Of a DNA stretch of 64,000 nt, positions 1 to 15,100 are shown one piece after another. The position numbers and the translations under genes are program-made. The stretch covers positions 35,027,756-35,091,755 of the forward strand of contig CM030715.1 in NCBI GenBank assembly GCA_017979445.1. Direction: 5' to 3'. The DNA is from Akebia trifoliata. Lineage: Eukaryota; Streptophyta; Magnoliopsida; Ranunculales; Lardizabalaceae. Position 1 is the stretch's first letter. The number at the start of each line of letters is the position of its first letter. The notes beneath the pieces were generated by a model that was given only the letters and a program-made list of their open reading frames with translations, searched no databases and was not told the DNA's origin.

Positions 1-144
1 AACAATTGTGGAAACTGCACTCACCTATGGCTATACATCCCCCACCTACACATAACTAACTTTACAAGATGGTGATGACCCAACTCAAAAATGACTGCCC
101 ACACGACAGACAACAAGCAGTAGTTATGCATGCATATCTAGTGA

Positions 145-3100
145 TCATTTAGGTAGAAAGCCCAAGCTCCCGGGCCTACCAGTTGTATCAACAGTCCTTG
201 GGTAAGACTGTTGCAGTGGTGGTGGTGGTCCATGAGCATTAACGTTATTCGCAATGAGCACCTGCAGCTGTGATGGAACACTGGGAGCTGAAGTCAGATC
301 AGGTGGTACCCTTGCAGCTTGAGCCGGTTGTGTTGGTTGAATCATGAACTGGTTAAGAGCGGCAGAGTAAGCCCGACCAGACAAGCTTCCTCTCATCCGC
401 CCTGTGGGCTGCCAGTTCTGCTCCGATGGCAATTCTACCAAGTCATCAACCCCTGACATGGATTGCACCATCTGTTCTCCCATTGATGTTCTAAGCCCAT
501 CGATGGTTGCAGGGTAAGAGGAGCCTCCTGTTCTAGTAGGTGCTTGGAGTTGAACTGGTACTGCTGGCGGTGGTCTTGCCACCTGGGAAACCCGCTGAGC
601 CTGACCAGGAACCATAAACCTACTGTATGGACTCGTCATGCTTCCTGATGCCTGACCACTGACACCTTGTGTTCCGCCTTGCTGTATTGGCACTGGAGAA
701 AAATGAGTAGTGGGTCGCATCATTGTAGGCTGGCTCATGGATAGAGGTACCCTTTGGTTTGGAGCTTGCAGACGCTGGGAATTTTGACGTTCAGATAGAA
801 GCCCAGAGGAACCTCTGTAAGCAGCTGGGTTAGCTGGAAGGCCAACAACCTGTTGTACTGGTTGACTTGGAATGTAGGGGTGGTCTCGGTGATCCCAGTT
901 CTGCAAGGGAGGAGGTTAATGTCAAAAACAAAATATTGTAAAGTACAGAACATAGAATTCGTGGGGATTACTTTTGATGATTTTGTTTTTAGATGGAATT
1001 CTTTATGTAATCTCTAACAATCTAGCTTTTCTTTTTCTTGTTGTCCCTTATGAGGCTTTCTCTTTGTAATCTCTTTTCACTCGTTTTCAATATATTACAC
1101 TTATCAAAAAAAACAAAAAAAAAAAAGGTGTTAAACTAACAGAAGTGATCGTGCTTGAGTGAGGACATGTGAATGATTGGACAATAGTTTTGGTCTTAAT
1201 TTCCCTGAGTAAACAATTTCACCTAAATTCGTATAAAACTGGAAAAATGAACTACATATGATCCAAAAAGAAACTAACAGATCTCCTAAGGTTCCCAAAC
1301 TGGGTCAACTAAGAAGCTAAGTAATAATGGTAGAGATTTAACATCTTCATCTCTACTATGATTTTCCTTGAGCATGGTTTTTTCGATTGCCCAACATTCA
1401 ACTCCACAAAGCATAGTTGGTCTTATTCTCATCATACATTTTTTTTCTTCCTTTTAGTTGGATTAGGATGCATCATCACAGAGCACCCATAACTCATAAG
1501 CACACCTCTCTAGATCTATTGATAAGATCCTCCAAATCTCACCATCGTTACAGATAATAGAACCAATATACTGAAAATGGTCATTTTGAGGAATTTCTTG
1601 GTGATCAATCTTTATTGAACCTTCTATATATGTCCTAAATATAGTTGTACCCCATATGCTCCGTTTTCACCCTACTTCTGAAGCCCTTGGCGTCCAAAGG
1701 AGCTCTCCAACATCCATACTTCAAGGTTTGTGTTGACTCTCAAATCTCATTGATTAGCACTACCTTATCTACAAACAAAATACACCAAGGAACCCATACT
1801 TAAATATGAATGCATCATCAACAATTAGCAAACAGATACAAACAATCCCTTATGTGGACCATCAATAGTTTGTGCAGCTTGTATCTCTTATTTATTCTTA
1901 TGCAAGGTTATTAGGGTACTTTTCTCCGTTAGTCTGCCACAAGTCTACTGGAGTACCATCTAATCCTAAGGTCCAACGTGTTTTCATTCTCTGCACAATG
2001 GTGAGTGCTACACATGCAGGGAGAGGGACCAAGCATTAACGAGTCTCACCTGGTTATGTCCCACACCAAAAAATATACCAGATTAGATGATGCCATTTGA
2101 CCATCCAACCAAGTTAACATTTGATTTAGGAGATCTTAGATGAAACAATACAATGATGGGGTGGTTGATGGCCCACTTACATATGCACTACATATAATAT
2201 TATATGGACATAAATCTTTATAGGAGAAATCGCTAACAAATCGAACCTGTGGCATTGAATGATGCTGCATCGATGAAGAAGCCATGTCTGTATGAAGAGA
2301 ATTAACAATTGATCTGGATAGCTGTTGCTGTCTTTCAGCTTCACCACCGGGCACACTGAAGCCATTAGTAAGCGATGCCATAGGAGTTTGAGAAGTAACT
2401 GGAGAGGCACCATTGGGCACCAAGGAATTTAAACTCGTTCGTGGCCGTTGATGTGAATTGGGTGTTTGAGATTGAGCTGGAAGGGCCTGAATTGCTATTG
2501 GTGTTCTGCTGACATGCCTAGGTATTGATGGCCTCCCAATTTCACTGTTGATAAGAGAATTCCCAACTTGAGTTGGCTGTAACTGCAAATTACTGGGAGT
2601 CAAAAATTGACTTTGTGGTAAAGAGCTTGCGGCCTGAGTGGCCAGACGCACATCCACAGGTTGTCGATTAAGTACAGGAGAAACAGCATCAGTTAGAACA
2701 GGAGTCATCATTAAATTGGTGGAAGGAGAGTCAGAAACACTAGGGGCTGCTGACCCATGAAGGGCAGAACCCGGGAAGAGAATTCCTGACCAGAAATCAT
2801 CTTCTATTGGAGGAGCATCATTTTGAACAGCCTCAGATGTATAGTTTTCCGATGGCACATTAAGATTCAAGGGAACTGAATAATCTTGAAGAATATCCTT
2901 GAAAGGTTTCCTATCTTCAGTTTCACAAGTATCCATTGCATCATTCTCATCAGTTCCTAACACGGTAAGATCCACAATATTAGCTTGAGTGTTGGAGAAC
3001 ACCGCAGATTCATACTGCTCAGATCCATCTTGCTGCTCATGGTTGAGGGTCTTGTCATGTAGATTTGTTTGGTCTTCGCTTTCTTGGACAGGCTTCCAGG

Positions 3101-6100
3101 ATCCATCAGCTGTGATAATCACATCAACAACATTTTCTCCTACCTCTCTCAATACCTGAGCCAGAAAGAATGAGCTCATTCAAATGGGAAGAGTCCTCTA
3201 TGATTAATGCAAATCTAGAAAAAGCAAAAAAAAAAAACCTTACTCTAGCCATATTCTGATCGATGCGTACGTCTGTGTAGCAGACAGACTGGTTACAATG
3301 AGGACATCGCCAGGATGGCCGCCTTAAGTTTATTTGAATAAAGTTCTCATAATCAAAGCACTACATAATCCACACAAGTAGTAAGAATAAATAAGTAAAT
3401 AAATAAATAATGGTGCCAGTGTAAGGTTCCCATCAGCTAAGAAAGTAAGGACTGTGTAACAACCGAAGAGGGACATGTCATGAAAATACAGGGGTCAGAC
3501 ACACCATCAGATGGTCCTCATCTGAGAGTTCACCTAGGCCTAAACTTGACCTGATTGGAGATCCCAAACTGAAGAATGAGATCAATCAGAAAATAAGAAT
3601 TACTTCCCAGTTTCCGCACAGAAGTTCTCAGAGTTTTCGGACTCATCTACAGGTGGATCCACTCCTGCATCTGACATAGACACTGTTATAATGTTGCTAA
3701 ACGATCCTTGAGAACCTACATGACATGTACCTTAATTTCTCCTTCCTTATTTTTACATGTATAGAATCTTATTAGAAAAAGGAAATGAGAATAGGAGGTC
3801 GACTGGACCTTCCCAATACAAGGAAATGTTGCTGATTGAGTGTAGAAATCCCACCTGATGGTGTTTGCAGAGATGTCCTTTAACTGGAGTTTTAATACGT
3901 CTGAGGCTGTAAAATAACAGAAAAGGGCAGATCAATTAGCTCAGCATTAACAACAAAAAAAAAGGGATGTCCTTGGGACAGAAAATTGAGAGTATAATAA
4001 AAATCTAAATTTCATCTCCTTTACCAGAAAAGGAACAGAAAGGACCAAAAGAATTAACCACCGTTATTTGCACAAACAATCACTTATCAGCTCCTATGCG
4101 AGCCTAGCAGTAAATTATAGCACATATAGAATTCTTATCTGTGTATTTGGTAAAAATGTTAAAACAGCTTCATGTTGATTTCAGTTTTCAACTAATTCAT
4201 GAGATTTAGAAACCCCATATGATTTTTAAAAGGATATCACTGAGGTAAATTTATATTTAATCTTATATATACAAATACTAAAATGCAACACAAGTCATTG
4301 GGAGAAACATTAACATTTACACGCTCGCACAGTCAAATTTATTAAAATGAAACATTAGGGAAGCTGAACGCTAGATTCTCAACACTTACTATAGTTTGCA
4401 TAGCCTCCTATTAAAAATTTTAAATATTACATTTAGGAGAACAAAAATATATATATATTACTCACTATTGTCATCAAGATGAATCCAAAAAACTCATGAT
4501 GTTGAGGGGCCACTACTGATGTGTATCTGGAGCATGTGTTATGGCCTTCATTGTCATCAATTTTTTTTTTTTTTTGTTTAAGTATAAAGATTTTATAAAT
4601 AAGGATAATGAGAAGAGTACAAGGGAGGCCGGGATATTATCAAATGATGTCTTATACCAATAAATTGTGGTCAGAAAGAACATATATGTCTTGACCATAT
4701 AAGACATGAATGGATTTAGTGGAATATCCCAAATACCTGCCTATTGATTTCAATAAGTTGGTTAAAGATGGCAGTGCTAAAGATCAGAATGTATGATATC
4801 AAGGCAACCGTCTCCTTTTGTTCACTCTAGCATCTAAACCGTTTGCTTAACCTAAAAATTGCATTAATCTGCAGTCTAGTTCAAGGATTTGAGATTAGCA
4901 ATGTCGGACGACAAGTCATTTACCCTATCCAATGCACAGATTACACCATTATTTTTGTGAAAGCCTCTCGTGAAGCACATTAACAACTGTGTTTCTTACT
5001 CTCTAACACTGAGAAGAACATTAGACCATATAACTTATGGACACGAGGGATTAACAGCAGGAAGGAGTCCATTCAAGTTGTGATGGAAGTGGCATATACA
5101 CTTAAAATGAAGTATCTGATTAGGGCAGCACATATTTTGAAGCATCCAGGTAAACATAGGATTCAACATGTTCATAGACTTATCAAATCCATTACTGATT
5201 TTACTATAATGCATTACAGAAAATTGAAACTATAGTAGGAAAGAAACATTCCAAAAACATGTAGGTCAAGTGGAAGCCAATACAATTATAAAAGTGAACA
5301 ATCACTTAAAAGATATGGAAAAGAAAAGTTTTTTGCAAAAGATATGAGAGCATACCTTATAGGACAATTAAGTGATATGCGTGACGGGCCCTCAATTATC
5401 TCAGAATCTATGATCAAATAAGACCAATTAGTATGTTAGTCAAATCTGAATATCCTTTCAAATCTTACTATTTTAATTAAATATGGAGCAAATTCAGGTG
5501 GAAAAAAAAAAACCTAGCTTCTCATTTTGGTTTATCCCAAACCTTAGGAGGATTGATTTTTCTTGCATACCTAATTCAAGTGCAGAGGCAAGAGGTTGAA
5601 CATAATCTTGTAACTCTGGTCTATTGGAGAATGGTAGTACACTCATAAAAGCTATGGCTATAATATAATTACCTGTAAAATGATAACGGAAACAATGGGT
5701 CAAAAGGCAGATTAAGAAATAAAACCAGGATAGCTACATGTAGAAGCTCGTACTCAAACATACCAGTAAAGTTCCCAATAGCCTGGAGAAGATTTGTTCC
5801 ATATTTGAGCATTGCAGTCACATCCGTTGGAAACTGCGGACCATTGTCCTGATCCAGAAAAATGGAATATAATAATAATAATAGTAACTAAAGCCCCATA
5901 CAATTTGCACCAAATTTTCCTATAGAAAAAATGCTGGCATGAAATCATCAAAAAATAAGAAGGAACTTCACTAACCATTGAAACATTAGTCCTTCTTTCT
6001 ACCCCCCTTCCATTTAATAAGAAGCTACAAACATAAGACCAACAAAGATGATCAAAATAAATATACTATAAATTAACTCAACAAAACTGGAGGGAATAGG

Positions 6101-9100
6101 AAATGAGTCATACTTCACTTGGGATGGGTTTATGATACAAGAGGATGTTGATATGTTATCTGTTTGAGCTACAAACAACCTCTGTAGGAACCCCCACAAC
6201 AACAACAAACAAAAAAAATAACTTCCATTAGCTTCTTTCACTTGAAGGAAAGTATACAGAAAAACAAATAGGAAGCACATTTAAACAAGAGAATCAGACA
6301 TGTATAACTTCGTTGGATTGTTTTACACACACCCATGCGCACACACACACACACACAGTAGAGAAGTGGAGTGTTGAAAGGCAACTGTGCGATATTTGCA
6401 CATGAAAGAAACAGAGAAGTGGTGGTTCAACAGCGGTGAGAGTGGTGGTGGTGGGCAGGTGGCTATGTTTGCACTTTTTTCGATAAATTTTTGTATAGGG
6501 AGAGAGTACAGAAGTGGAGTGTTGAACCCTAATAACTTATAGTATTTAACCTGATAAAATTATAAACATAATCCAATAAGGAGATACAAATATAACCCTA
6601 GTTTCCATCTGTTGCAGCTACAATTCATTGAAAATGTCTTCTAGTTTTAATTTTTAAAACATGACTAGGTAGATAAATAAACAGGTCGATTGGGCTGTCC
6701 AATGAGCTTGCACCCCAAGATCAAGCCATGCGGTTCATCTTAAAAATTGTGTAGCACAACCTGGATGATCTGGGCTTAATTTCCTTATCCAAGCCTGATC
6801 AAGCCAACCTTCCCAACGACACCCCTTGCATAAATAAATAGTCTGTATGGAATAAAATTACCACCATAATTTTGTTGGAGCTTCTCTTATGAAAAATACA
6901 GGATGGAATATCTTCTTGACTAGCAAACAACTAATTTTTTGGTGATTAAACTATCTATCCAAAATATTTATAATAATAAAAAATAAAAAAATAAAAACAT
7001 GTTTACATTTCTATGTCAATCAAATCAACATGTAATTATTCTATTCTAGAGCTTTGCAAAAACAATGGAGTCAAGAAACAGAATTAGCTATAAAAAAAAC
7101 TGGATTACAGATAAATCAATGACTACTGGAGATGCTTACAATTTTTTCGTGTGGAACAGACACCGTGTTTTTGGGGATATGGAAATCAACCACAAAAGCC
7201 TCAAATCCAGGCTACAAAACAAGGACAAGGTTAATCAAAACATTCAATGATTCACAATTCTAAAAAATCCAGAAATAACATAAATACTAACAGAAACAAG
7301 TAAAAAAAAACAAATGAAATGTATCCTAAATGAGCTGCACCACTTCAAATGCAACTTGTCTTTTAAAGCAGTATAAATGGCTTTTAAAGCAGTATAAATG
7401 GCAATGCAGTTGTCAAACTGGACAGCCCCAGGGTGAGGACATAATGGCTTTGCAGACCATAGATGACCCATCCATTAGTCAATTTGGGCTCCTTTTTTCC
7501 CTTTAATAGATGTAAAGATTTTATTAAATACTAAAGAGGAAGAGGTCGAGAGGGCGGCATACAAATTACTTGAAAGCAGAAGAAATACAAGTTCATCCAC
7601 CATCCATACAAATGGATATCCATCAAAACATTGTCTTCAAAGACGACAGCTAAACTCCTTAAATAGTTTGCCCTTTGCACCCAAAGAACATAAACCCGGG
7701 AATGCCCCTTCCCTTAAAAAGCTCGACCATTCATCTCCTTCTGGATTGCCCAGCAAATGGAAAACAAGGTCAAGCTCCATAAGAGAAGAGAAAAACAGTT
7801 CAAAAAACCAAATTATAATTATGTCAAAGGTTACAAAATTTTCATGACAAAATTTCATGAATTTCATTAGGTAATCTTTCAAAGTTCACCTTTAAGCAGA
7901 AAAAATAAATAATGGGCAGTCCAATTTTTTTAGTTATAAAATAAAACCAACTAACCTTGACTTCAAGAGATGCAAGTACACGACCAATCTTCATTTGGGG
8001 AAAGAATCTGCAAAGTATTAAAGAAAAAATTTCAAGTGGTTACCCAATTAACTGAGTAATTAAAATTCAAGAATCCCTGTAAAATCAAGACATTTTTTAT
8101 GGGTAAGCTGGACTTCAACCCATGACCCCAAGGTTGCATTCCAATTTGTCAACTAACTGAGCTATGAATCAAATAGAGACATTATAAAGAACATACAGGA
8201 AAAATGATAGCAAACATCAAGTCAAGTCAAACATGCAATGATTCCAGACTTGTCCAATTTGTACTTCCTAAATAAATTGCATGTTCTATATATCAAAACA
8301 AAATATCTAATTCATGTTCATGTATAATCACTAAAACATGGATGCTAAAGCAGGGCGCTGTATAAAATTTGCACTGAAGTTACTGTCTCCTATAACTTAA
8401 AAAGAGCCCAATGTCAATTCAGTGATGAAGGGCAAATCTCTCAAATTAAAGCAAATGTTACTCACATCGAACGTGTTGAAACAGCCATAAATATGTATGT
8501 ATAATCCTTTCATGTTGAAATCATAATTTAGAAACGTGAAAAAAAGGACTCACTTGGTAAAGACAAGCATCAAGAAATAAAGGAAGAATATGTGCTATGA
8601 AATAATCATGACTGCAGGCTTGTCAGAAAGTACTATATTATACCCCCCCCCCCTCCCAAAATCCACCCACCACCCTATTAGAATGTGTAACAGTCACTTG
8701 TAAATCTCTGATTGAGCACCAGTACAATTTGCACCATTTACTAATAAGCTTCCAGTCTATTCATGCCAAACATATTATATGAATAAAAAAACCCCAGAAA
8801 TGTAGAAAAATAGCTATTTTATATATTAAACAAAAACAAGTAAACGATTAGCAAATTGAGATTTTAAACTAGTAAGGTTCAAAAGAATGCTCTATAAAGC
8901 AAGATGTGATAGTTCATACCTGGACAAAATATTTGAAATAATGGGAGGAGGATTGCTTGGTTCAATGCTGATATCCCCTGGGTTACAGAAGGTCTTCCCT
9001 ATCTAAATATCCAGAAATTATATAGTTAAGGACACCTTTAGTACAAAAGTCATAATATAGAAATGACTGACCAGGGAGAGAACATAAAGATAGAGAAAAA

Positions 9101-12100
9101 AAATGTTTACGAACCTCATTTGCTAAGTTAATAAGTTCGTCCGCATCTTTAACAAGAAACCATCCACTCTTACAAGCATTCTACCAAAGCAAACAAAATA
9201 TCAGTAAAATATCTCTTGCAGAGAGATAGATAGATATGTAAGCAATACCTATTGAACTCTATTGGCCTAGGGAAAATTTGTGCTAGAAGCACAAAGGAGA
9301 AAAAAAGATTCTCACTTAAGTTAACTAATCTTGACAGATCATGTATTAGATATGAAAAGGAAACAAATTTTTAACAAAGATGTTAACAAAGAAAAACATT
9401 ACCACCATAAACAGCTGACGTGAAGCAAAACCAAGGAATATTACTACAAAACTGATAAGATTCAGAGAAGCAAACATACAAGTGTTGCTAATAGTGCTTT
9501 GACTCTAAAAGTTCCAGTAAACATTCACAATGAGTTCCTCTTTTCTACTAGAAAAAAAAAAATTCATCATCATCAAAACCTCATCCAAAGATTTGGGGTC
9601 GGCTAAATGAACCATGTTCCTCCATTCAATTCTGTCCAAAGCTACATCTTTTGTCCTCGAAGAAATGTGATCGGAAAGAACATTTATTATTAAAAAAATG
9701 CATCACTTCAAGTGGAATTACAGGCTATTGAGCCCCCATTCAGCAATAACAGTACAAGGTTTCACAACTAAATAACCTAACCCCCATAAAGTTAGCTTCC
9801 CTAGGAATGACAGCACTTACGGAGCCCAAATATGCCACCAAAAGGAAGACTTCAACTTCAGCATTTGGAAAGCAAGTAGCAGTCTGCTTCAATAACATGG
9901 TTGTATAACTCATCCAACTTATAACTGCCTATAGTTGACTAACATAATAACAAGGCTCTTTAGGCAGGAATACTAGTGCTTCATAATCAAAATAAAATAT
10001 AACTGCTGCTTAGCCAGAATCCTTTACCATCAGAAGGTTGAGCATTTTTCTTAACCGTGTATTTTTTGCAGCCTCAGGGTGTGTTCATATAGTTTACATC
10101 AATCACAGATCAATGAATTATTGCTAATTACTGCACTAAGCTGTTGCCCTACCTCCAGCAACAAGTGGATAACCTGATAAAACTTTCTTTCATCCTAAGT
10201 ATAAACCCGGGGACCAGGGTCAAAAAAAAAACATCAACAAAAAATTGGAAATCCCACAATATCATTTGCACTATTTTTGTAGACAAAAATTAAACAATCT
10301 TAATAAACTCATTGGAAATTTTTGTCTTCTCTCACAAAAGTTCGAGAAATTTCTAAGGAAAAACATTTAGTTTCAGAGTTAAGATTATCAGCATCTTCTA
10401 AACTACCCATTGAGCCTAATTATAAATCTCCAACATTCCAAAGTTTGTCACTTGTTGTGTGAATATCCAACCAAATTCTCATCATCATCTAGACCTTACT
10501 CCAAATATTTGACAGTATATGAACCCCACATCTAATAGTTGGAGTGAGCAAGGGCCCACCTTTTATTGGTCCTAAATCCTACATGGGGGCATACTTCACC
10601 AAAAGCAGAATTAAGAGTTTGACTGCTACCACCAACTCTATAACTCTGGAATAATGGAAAAGAGCCACAAAAAAGGAGCACGAGATTTTACCAGAATTTT
10701 TTGACTTCTATTATAGGGTAGGAAGAGGCAATCAACATCACTGTCGAAGCCTTATCCCAAAGATTTGGGGTCAGCTTAACAAATCTCGCTCCTCCATTTT
10801 ACTCTATCCAGAGTCATGTCTCCTATTATTGAACATTTGTTCATATCCACTTTCACAATCTCAATCCACATTCTTTTGGGCCTTCCTCTCACTCATGTAG
10901 AACCTTCAACTTGTAAATTTCTTCTAACATCTACTTATGCTTACTAAAGAGAATGAGACTTATGTAGTTTCCTACAGAAACTTATGTTCAGTGTTGAAAC
11001 GACCATCATTATAAACAAAACAATCCTTTACATGATCCCCTAAAAATATTACTAAAATAGTGAACAAGAATGGAGATAACTATTTCAAAATAACGCCAAG
11101 ATGCAAAACATATTAAATGGTCAAAAACACACTATTGTTCATGAAAACTGCATTATTTGATTACAAGAACAAATATTTCAATCACATACAAGAATTACCT
11201 TTACAGAAATCATCAACACCATAATAGCAGCTTGAAGGAAGAATTCATTCTTGCGTTGATAAACCTACATTGGGTAAGATATCCAATAAAAAGTATGACC
11301 CAGTGTCAAAAGATAGTTTCAGCATATTAATGAGCACACAAAAACAGTTCATAAATAAAAAATCATCATAATTCTTGAAATATCGAAAAAAATAATTAGT
11401 TGAAGCAACAGATTTTTGAAGGAAACAATGTATGTATGATAAGATTGCATGATAATCAAATAGGACAAAAAGGTCAGAATTGATTTTCCCATCATGGAAC
11501 ATACCAGATCATAACTGGTACCACAGGAACCAATATTGCATGATGGCCATGTTCTATGAATCAATGTTAAACAGACATTCAGGATCAGGAGTTTGTCACA
11601 AGTGTGTAGAAATGGCTAAGTTATGTGTTATGTTTATGTTAGATGAGTTCTAACATAATGATTAGTAGTATAGGCATGGGAGTATCTTTTAATTATGAAA
11701 AAAACTATATAAATAATGAGAGGGGCTGATCAACCCTAATCTCACGTTTTCTTTCCCTAATCCCTTCTCTCTTCTCCATCTATCTTCTCTCTTCTCTCCT
11801 TCTCTATCAATCTAATTTACAACTTCGTATCAGAGCACTTCCTTGAGCCAAAGGCTATGGATTCCTCTAAGAGCAAGAATGTTGTAAAGGTTAAAGGATG
11901 GAAACCCCCTTGAAGTGGTTGTCTTTGGTTTTGCAACCATTTGAGAACTACATTGCATTCATGTGAAGATTTGAAGAGGGCCAAACTTGAAGAATTGACT
12001 GTGACAACAAGAGATTTGAAGATTCTATAATGATTTTTCAAATTTCAACCTTGAGGACAATGTTGTTTTTCAAGAAGAAGAAGAAAGGATTAAGGTTTTG

Positions 12101-15100
12101 ATGGAGAGGGGGGGGGAGGATTTTAGGGTTAGGTCTCATTTTCCCATGGGTTTAGATGGGAAAGTGAAATTCATACTTTGTTGGATTTTTGGAAGAGGGT
12201 GAAAGATCATTTTTCATGCCAAAAATCAATCAAACACATAGGAAATGAGATTTTCCATTGAAAATGACTTTCCCACCTATTTTCCATGTGCAATCAAACA
12301 CACCCTTAAGAACTTTAAGAAAGCACCACATTTTCACATAAGTGATTACACACTATTCATATGTAATTATTATTAGAATTTCTAGACATGCTTTAAGTTA
12401 TTTGAACTTGTTTCCAAAAAAATATCAATTTTTAAGTAAAAAAATTACCATATTTGTAAATCAGTCTCTACAGGTGAGAATTCCAGAACTTGAAGACTTT
12501 CATAAGAACATAACTTACCTGTTTCAATAATTGTGGCAAATCTTGGGCTTTGTCTGGAACCTCATTGTTTGCAAATGCATAATCAATACCTCTGTAATCA
12601 TCAAGGAAAACATGGTAAGGCAGAGTGAGGGGAATCTGAAAGCACAAGCATCATTAGTGGACTTATGTTCTACTGGGATGAAGTTATACAAGCAACAACA
12701 CAAAAACAGGTCCAATATAATACAACTAAGAGCAAGTCAAACTATCAACTACAGGTAAAAACATAGAAATAAAAAGAAGTAACAGACTAACAACTGACTC
12801 AGTACCAAAACTCAGGTGTGGAGATGAAATCTGAAATAGGAAATGCAAAATATAATTGCGAAAATTTTATAAAAGGAGAGAGAGAGATGTGTGTAAGAAA
12901 TTAGAAATGAAAAGCAAAGAAATGAGATCAAGGATAAAGCAAATAGAAGTAATAAACCAAACAATTCTATAAATTCAAGAACCAAGATGCCATGGTGGAT
13001 GCTAGGAGGGATGCCACATGGCCCCCCAACTGCCATTAATAAAGTGAGGGACCATGTCAAGCATGAAGAAGTGACGACCAAAGAAAAAAGAAGGAAAGCA
13101 CGTTGTATCGCCCATATGTAGGACTCTACGCCCAATCAGCTATTCTATCAGCAAATTGGAGCACATATCCTGATGAATCAGATGTTAGACAAGGAATGTC
13201 AGTTCATGAGTCCGTTCAAACCTGAGTCCATAAGAAGGGAGAAAAACGAGGAGGACAAGAAAGAACAGTGGTGGAATGTCCATTGTGCATGGTTTAGACT
13301 ATCACTAGAGCCCTAGCTCAAGAACTATATATCTTTTAAAGGCCTTATCCACTTCTGCAACAAAACAATATTCTACAAGTAGTTATCATATTCTTTCCAA
13401 CCTCAAGCTCGTGGTCTTATATTCCAAGTTGCATTTCGATATTGATGTTGATGGAAATTTTCCCCATGGGACATTGATGGTGTTTGTATTATTTCAAGCA
13501 CCAAAAACAAAAAGTGGTGGTTTGATTCAATATTTTGGTGTCCCAATGAAAGCTACTCTGTCTTTACACGGGAAAAAAGGAAAACAATATTAGAAAATAA
13601 AGAAAGGTAATGCAAGCTTCCATTATACAATGATTGTAATCTTTTGAGCAACAACTACTAAGAGAGGAGCCCCTATCAAAGAATGATCTATCACACTACC
13701 TAGTGCTCTAAATGGATAGACTTTTGCTGACATTTAGTCTTCCTCCTTAAGAAATCAATTACATGTCTCTTCAATCTTTCATCTAAGAAAATTTTGCCTT
13801 GGGCAAACTTTCTGAACCTTGAAGGAAACGAGCCCACGTGGGATTTGGGATTCAGGAGAGGTTTCAATGATTGGGAAATCCAGGACATTGTTGATTTAAT
13901 GACTAATATTGACAGAGCTCACAGGAATGTCAAAGAAGAAGTTAGGATGGAGTGAACCCATACCAAAAGAGCAAACTTCATTGTTAAGTCATTTGCCCAG
14001 GAACTCACAAAGCTCAACAACTTTCCTAACCAATTCCCTTCGGCTACTATTTGGGATTCGAAAGCCCTACTAAGATTCGATTTTTCATTTGGCTTGCTAC
14101 TTTGAATAAACTACCCATGCTTGATCTGCTTATCTCTCGAGATTTTGTGACTCTTAAGTGTTGTGATCTTTGTCTAGTAGTCAATGGTGAGTCCGTTGAT
14201 CATGTTTTATTACACTATGAGTTGTCCTCTATCTTACGGAGGCATTTTTTTTTGTCTATTTGGGATTGCTTGGGTTCTTACATACACTAATTTTTCTCTT
14301 TTTCTGAGTTGGGATTTGTCAAGTTCTCTAAGAGATTGAACATTTTGTGGAGATTAGTTCATTTTGCCATTTGTTGGGGAATATAATTGGAAAAGAAGGG
14401 GAGAATTTTTGGAGGGGCGATCTAAAACTTTAGTGAGATTGCTCTAAACATTTTGGGGCGTTCGTTTTTTTTTTTTTTTGTGTGTGTAAGTTATACCCTG
14501 ATTTTAAGAGCGTCTTCAATGAAGATTTTGTCTTCCGATGGGAGACTTTAGTAGATCGTTATGAGTTTTTTGTTTCACCTCGACCGCCTAGTAAGTCTCT
14601 TTTGTATTATGTTCCTTCGTTAATAAATTTACACTCATCAAAAAAATAAAAATTGAAACATGATAAACCTGACTAGCAAGGTGACACAAGGAAGAGTTAC
14701 TCCCAACTATGTCGCAAGAATAATGGTGGGCCAAATTGAGAGAGAAAAATTAGTTTAGCTATTATATTAGAGGGAAATTGAGAAAAAGGCATCTTACCCA
14801 AACGCTTGTCCACTCACCAACCAAAAAAAATTTAGAGGAACTAAAAGGCTACAAGGGAAATTTCATACACTAATGCAAAGTAATATCCTTTGCCAAGTTC
14901 TAACAAAGACTATTTATAAAAAAAATCAAACCCAATAGATGAATTTAAATATCTAATAAACTACTCTCATCCTTCTAAATATCAAATGCATAATTCTTCC
15001 GATGACTGAAGCACCCGTAAACCCCATCGCTAACACTCTAACTAGACCACCAACATGGTTTTGAGGACTAAAACAACAAAATCTTGTAAAAGGTCCATAA

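Noticed and set aside
6325..6358. CA dinucleotide run
   Set aside because: An ordinary microsatellite in an intron, not worth a feature of its own.
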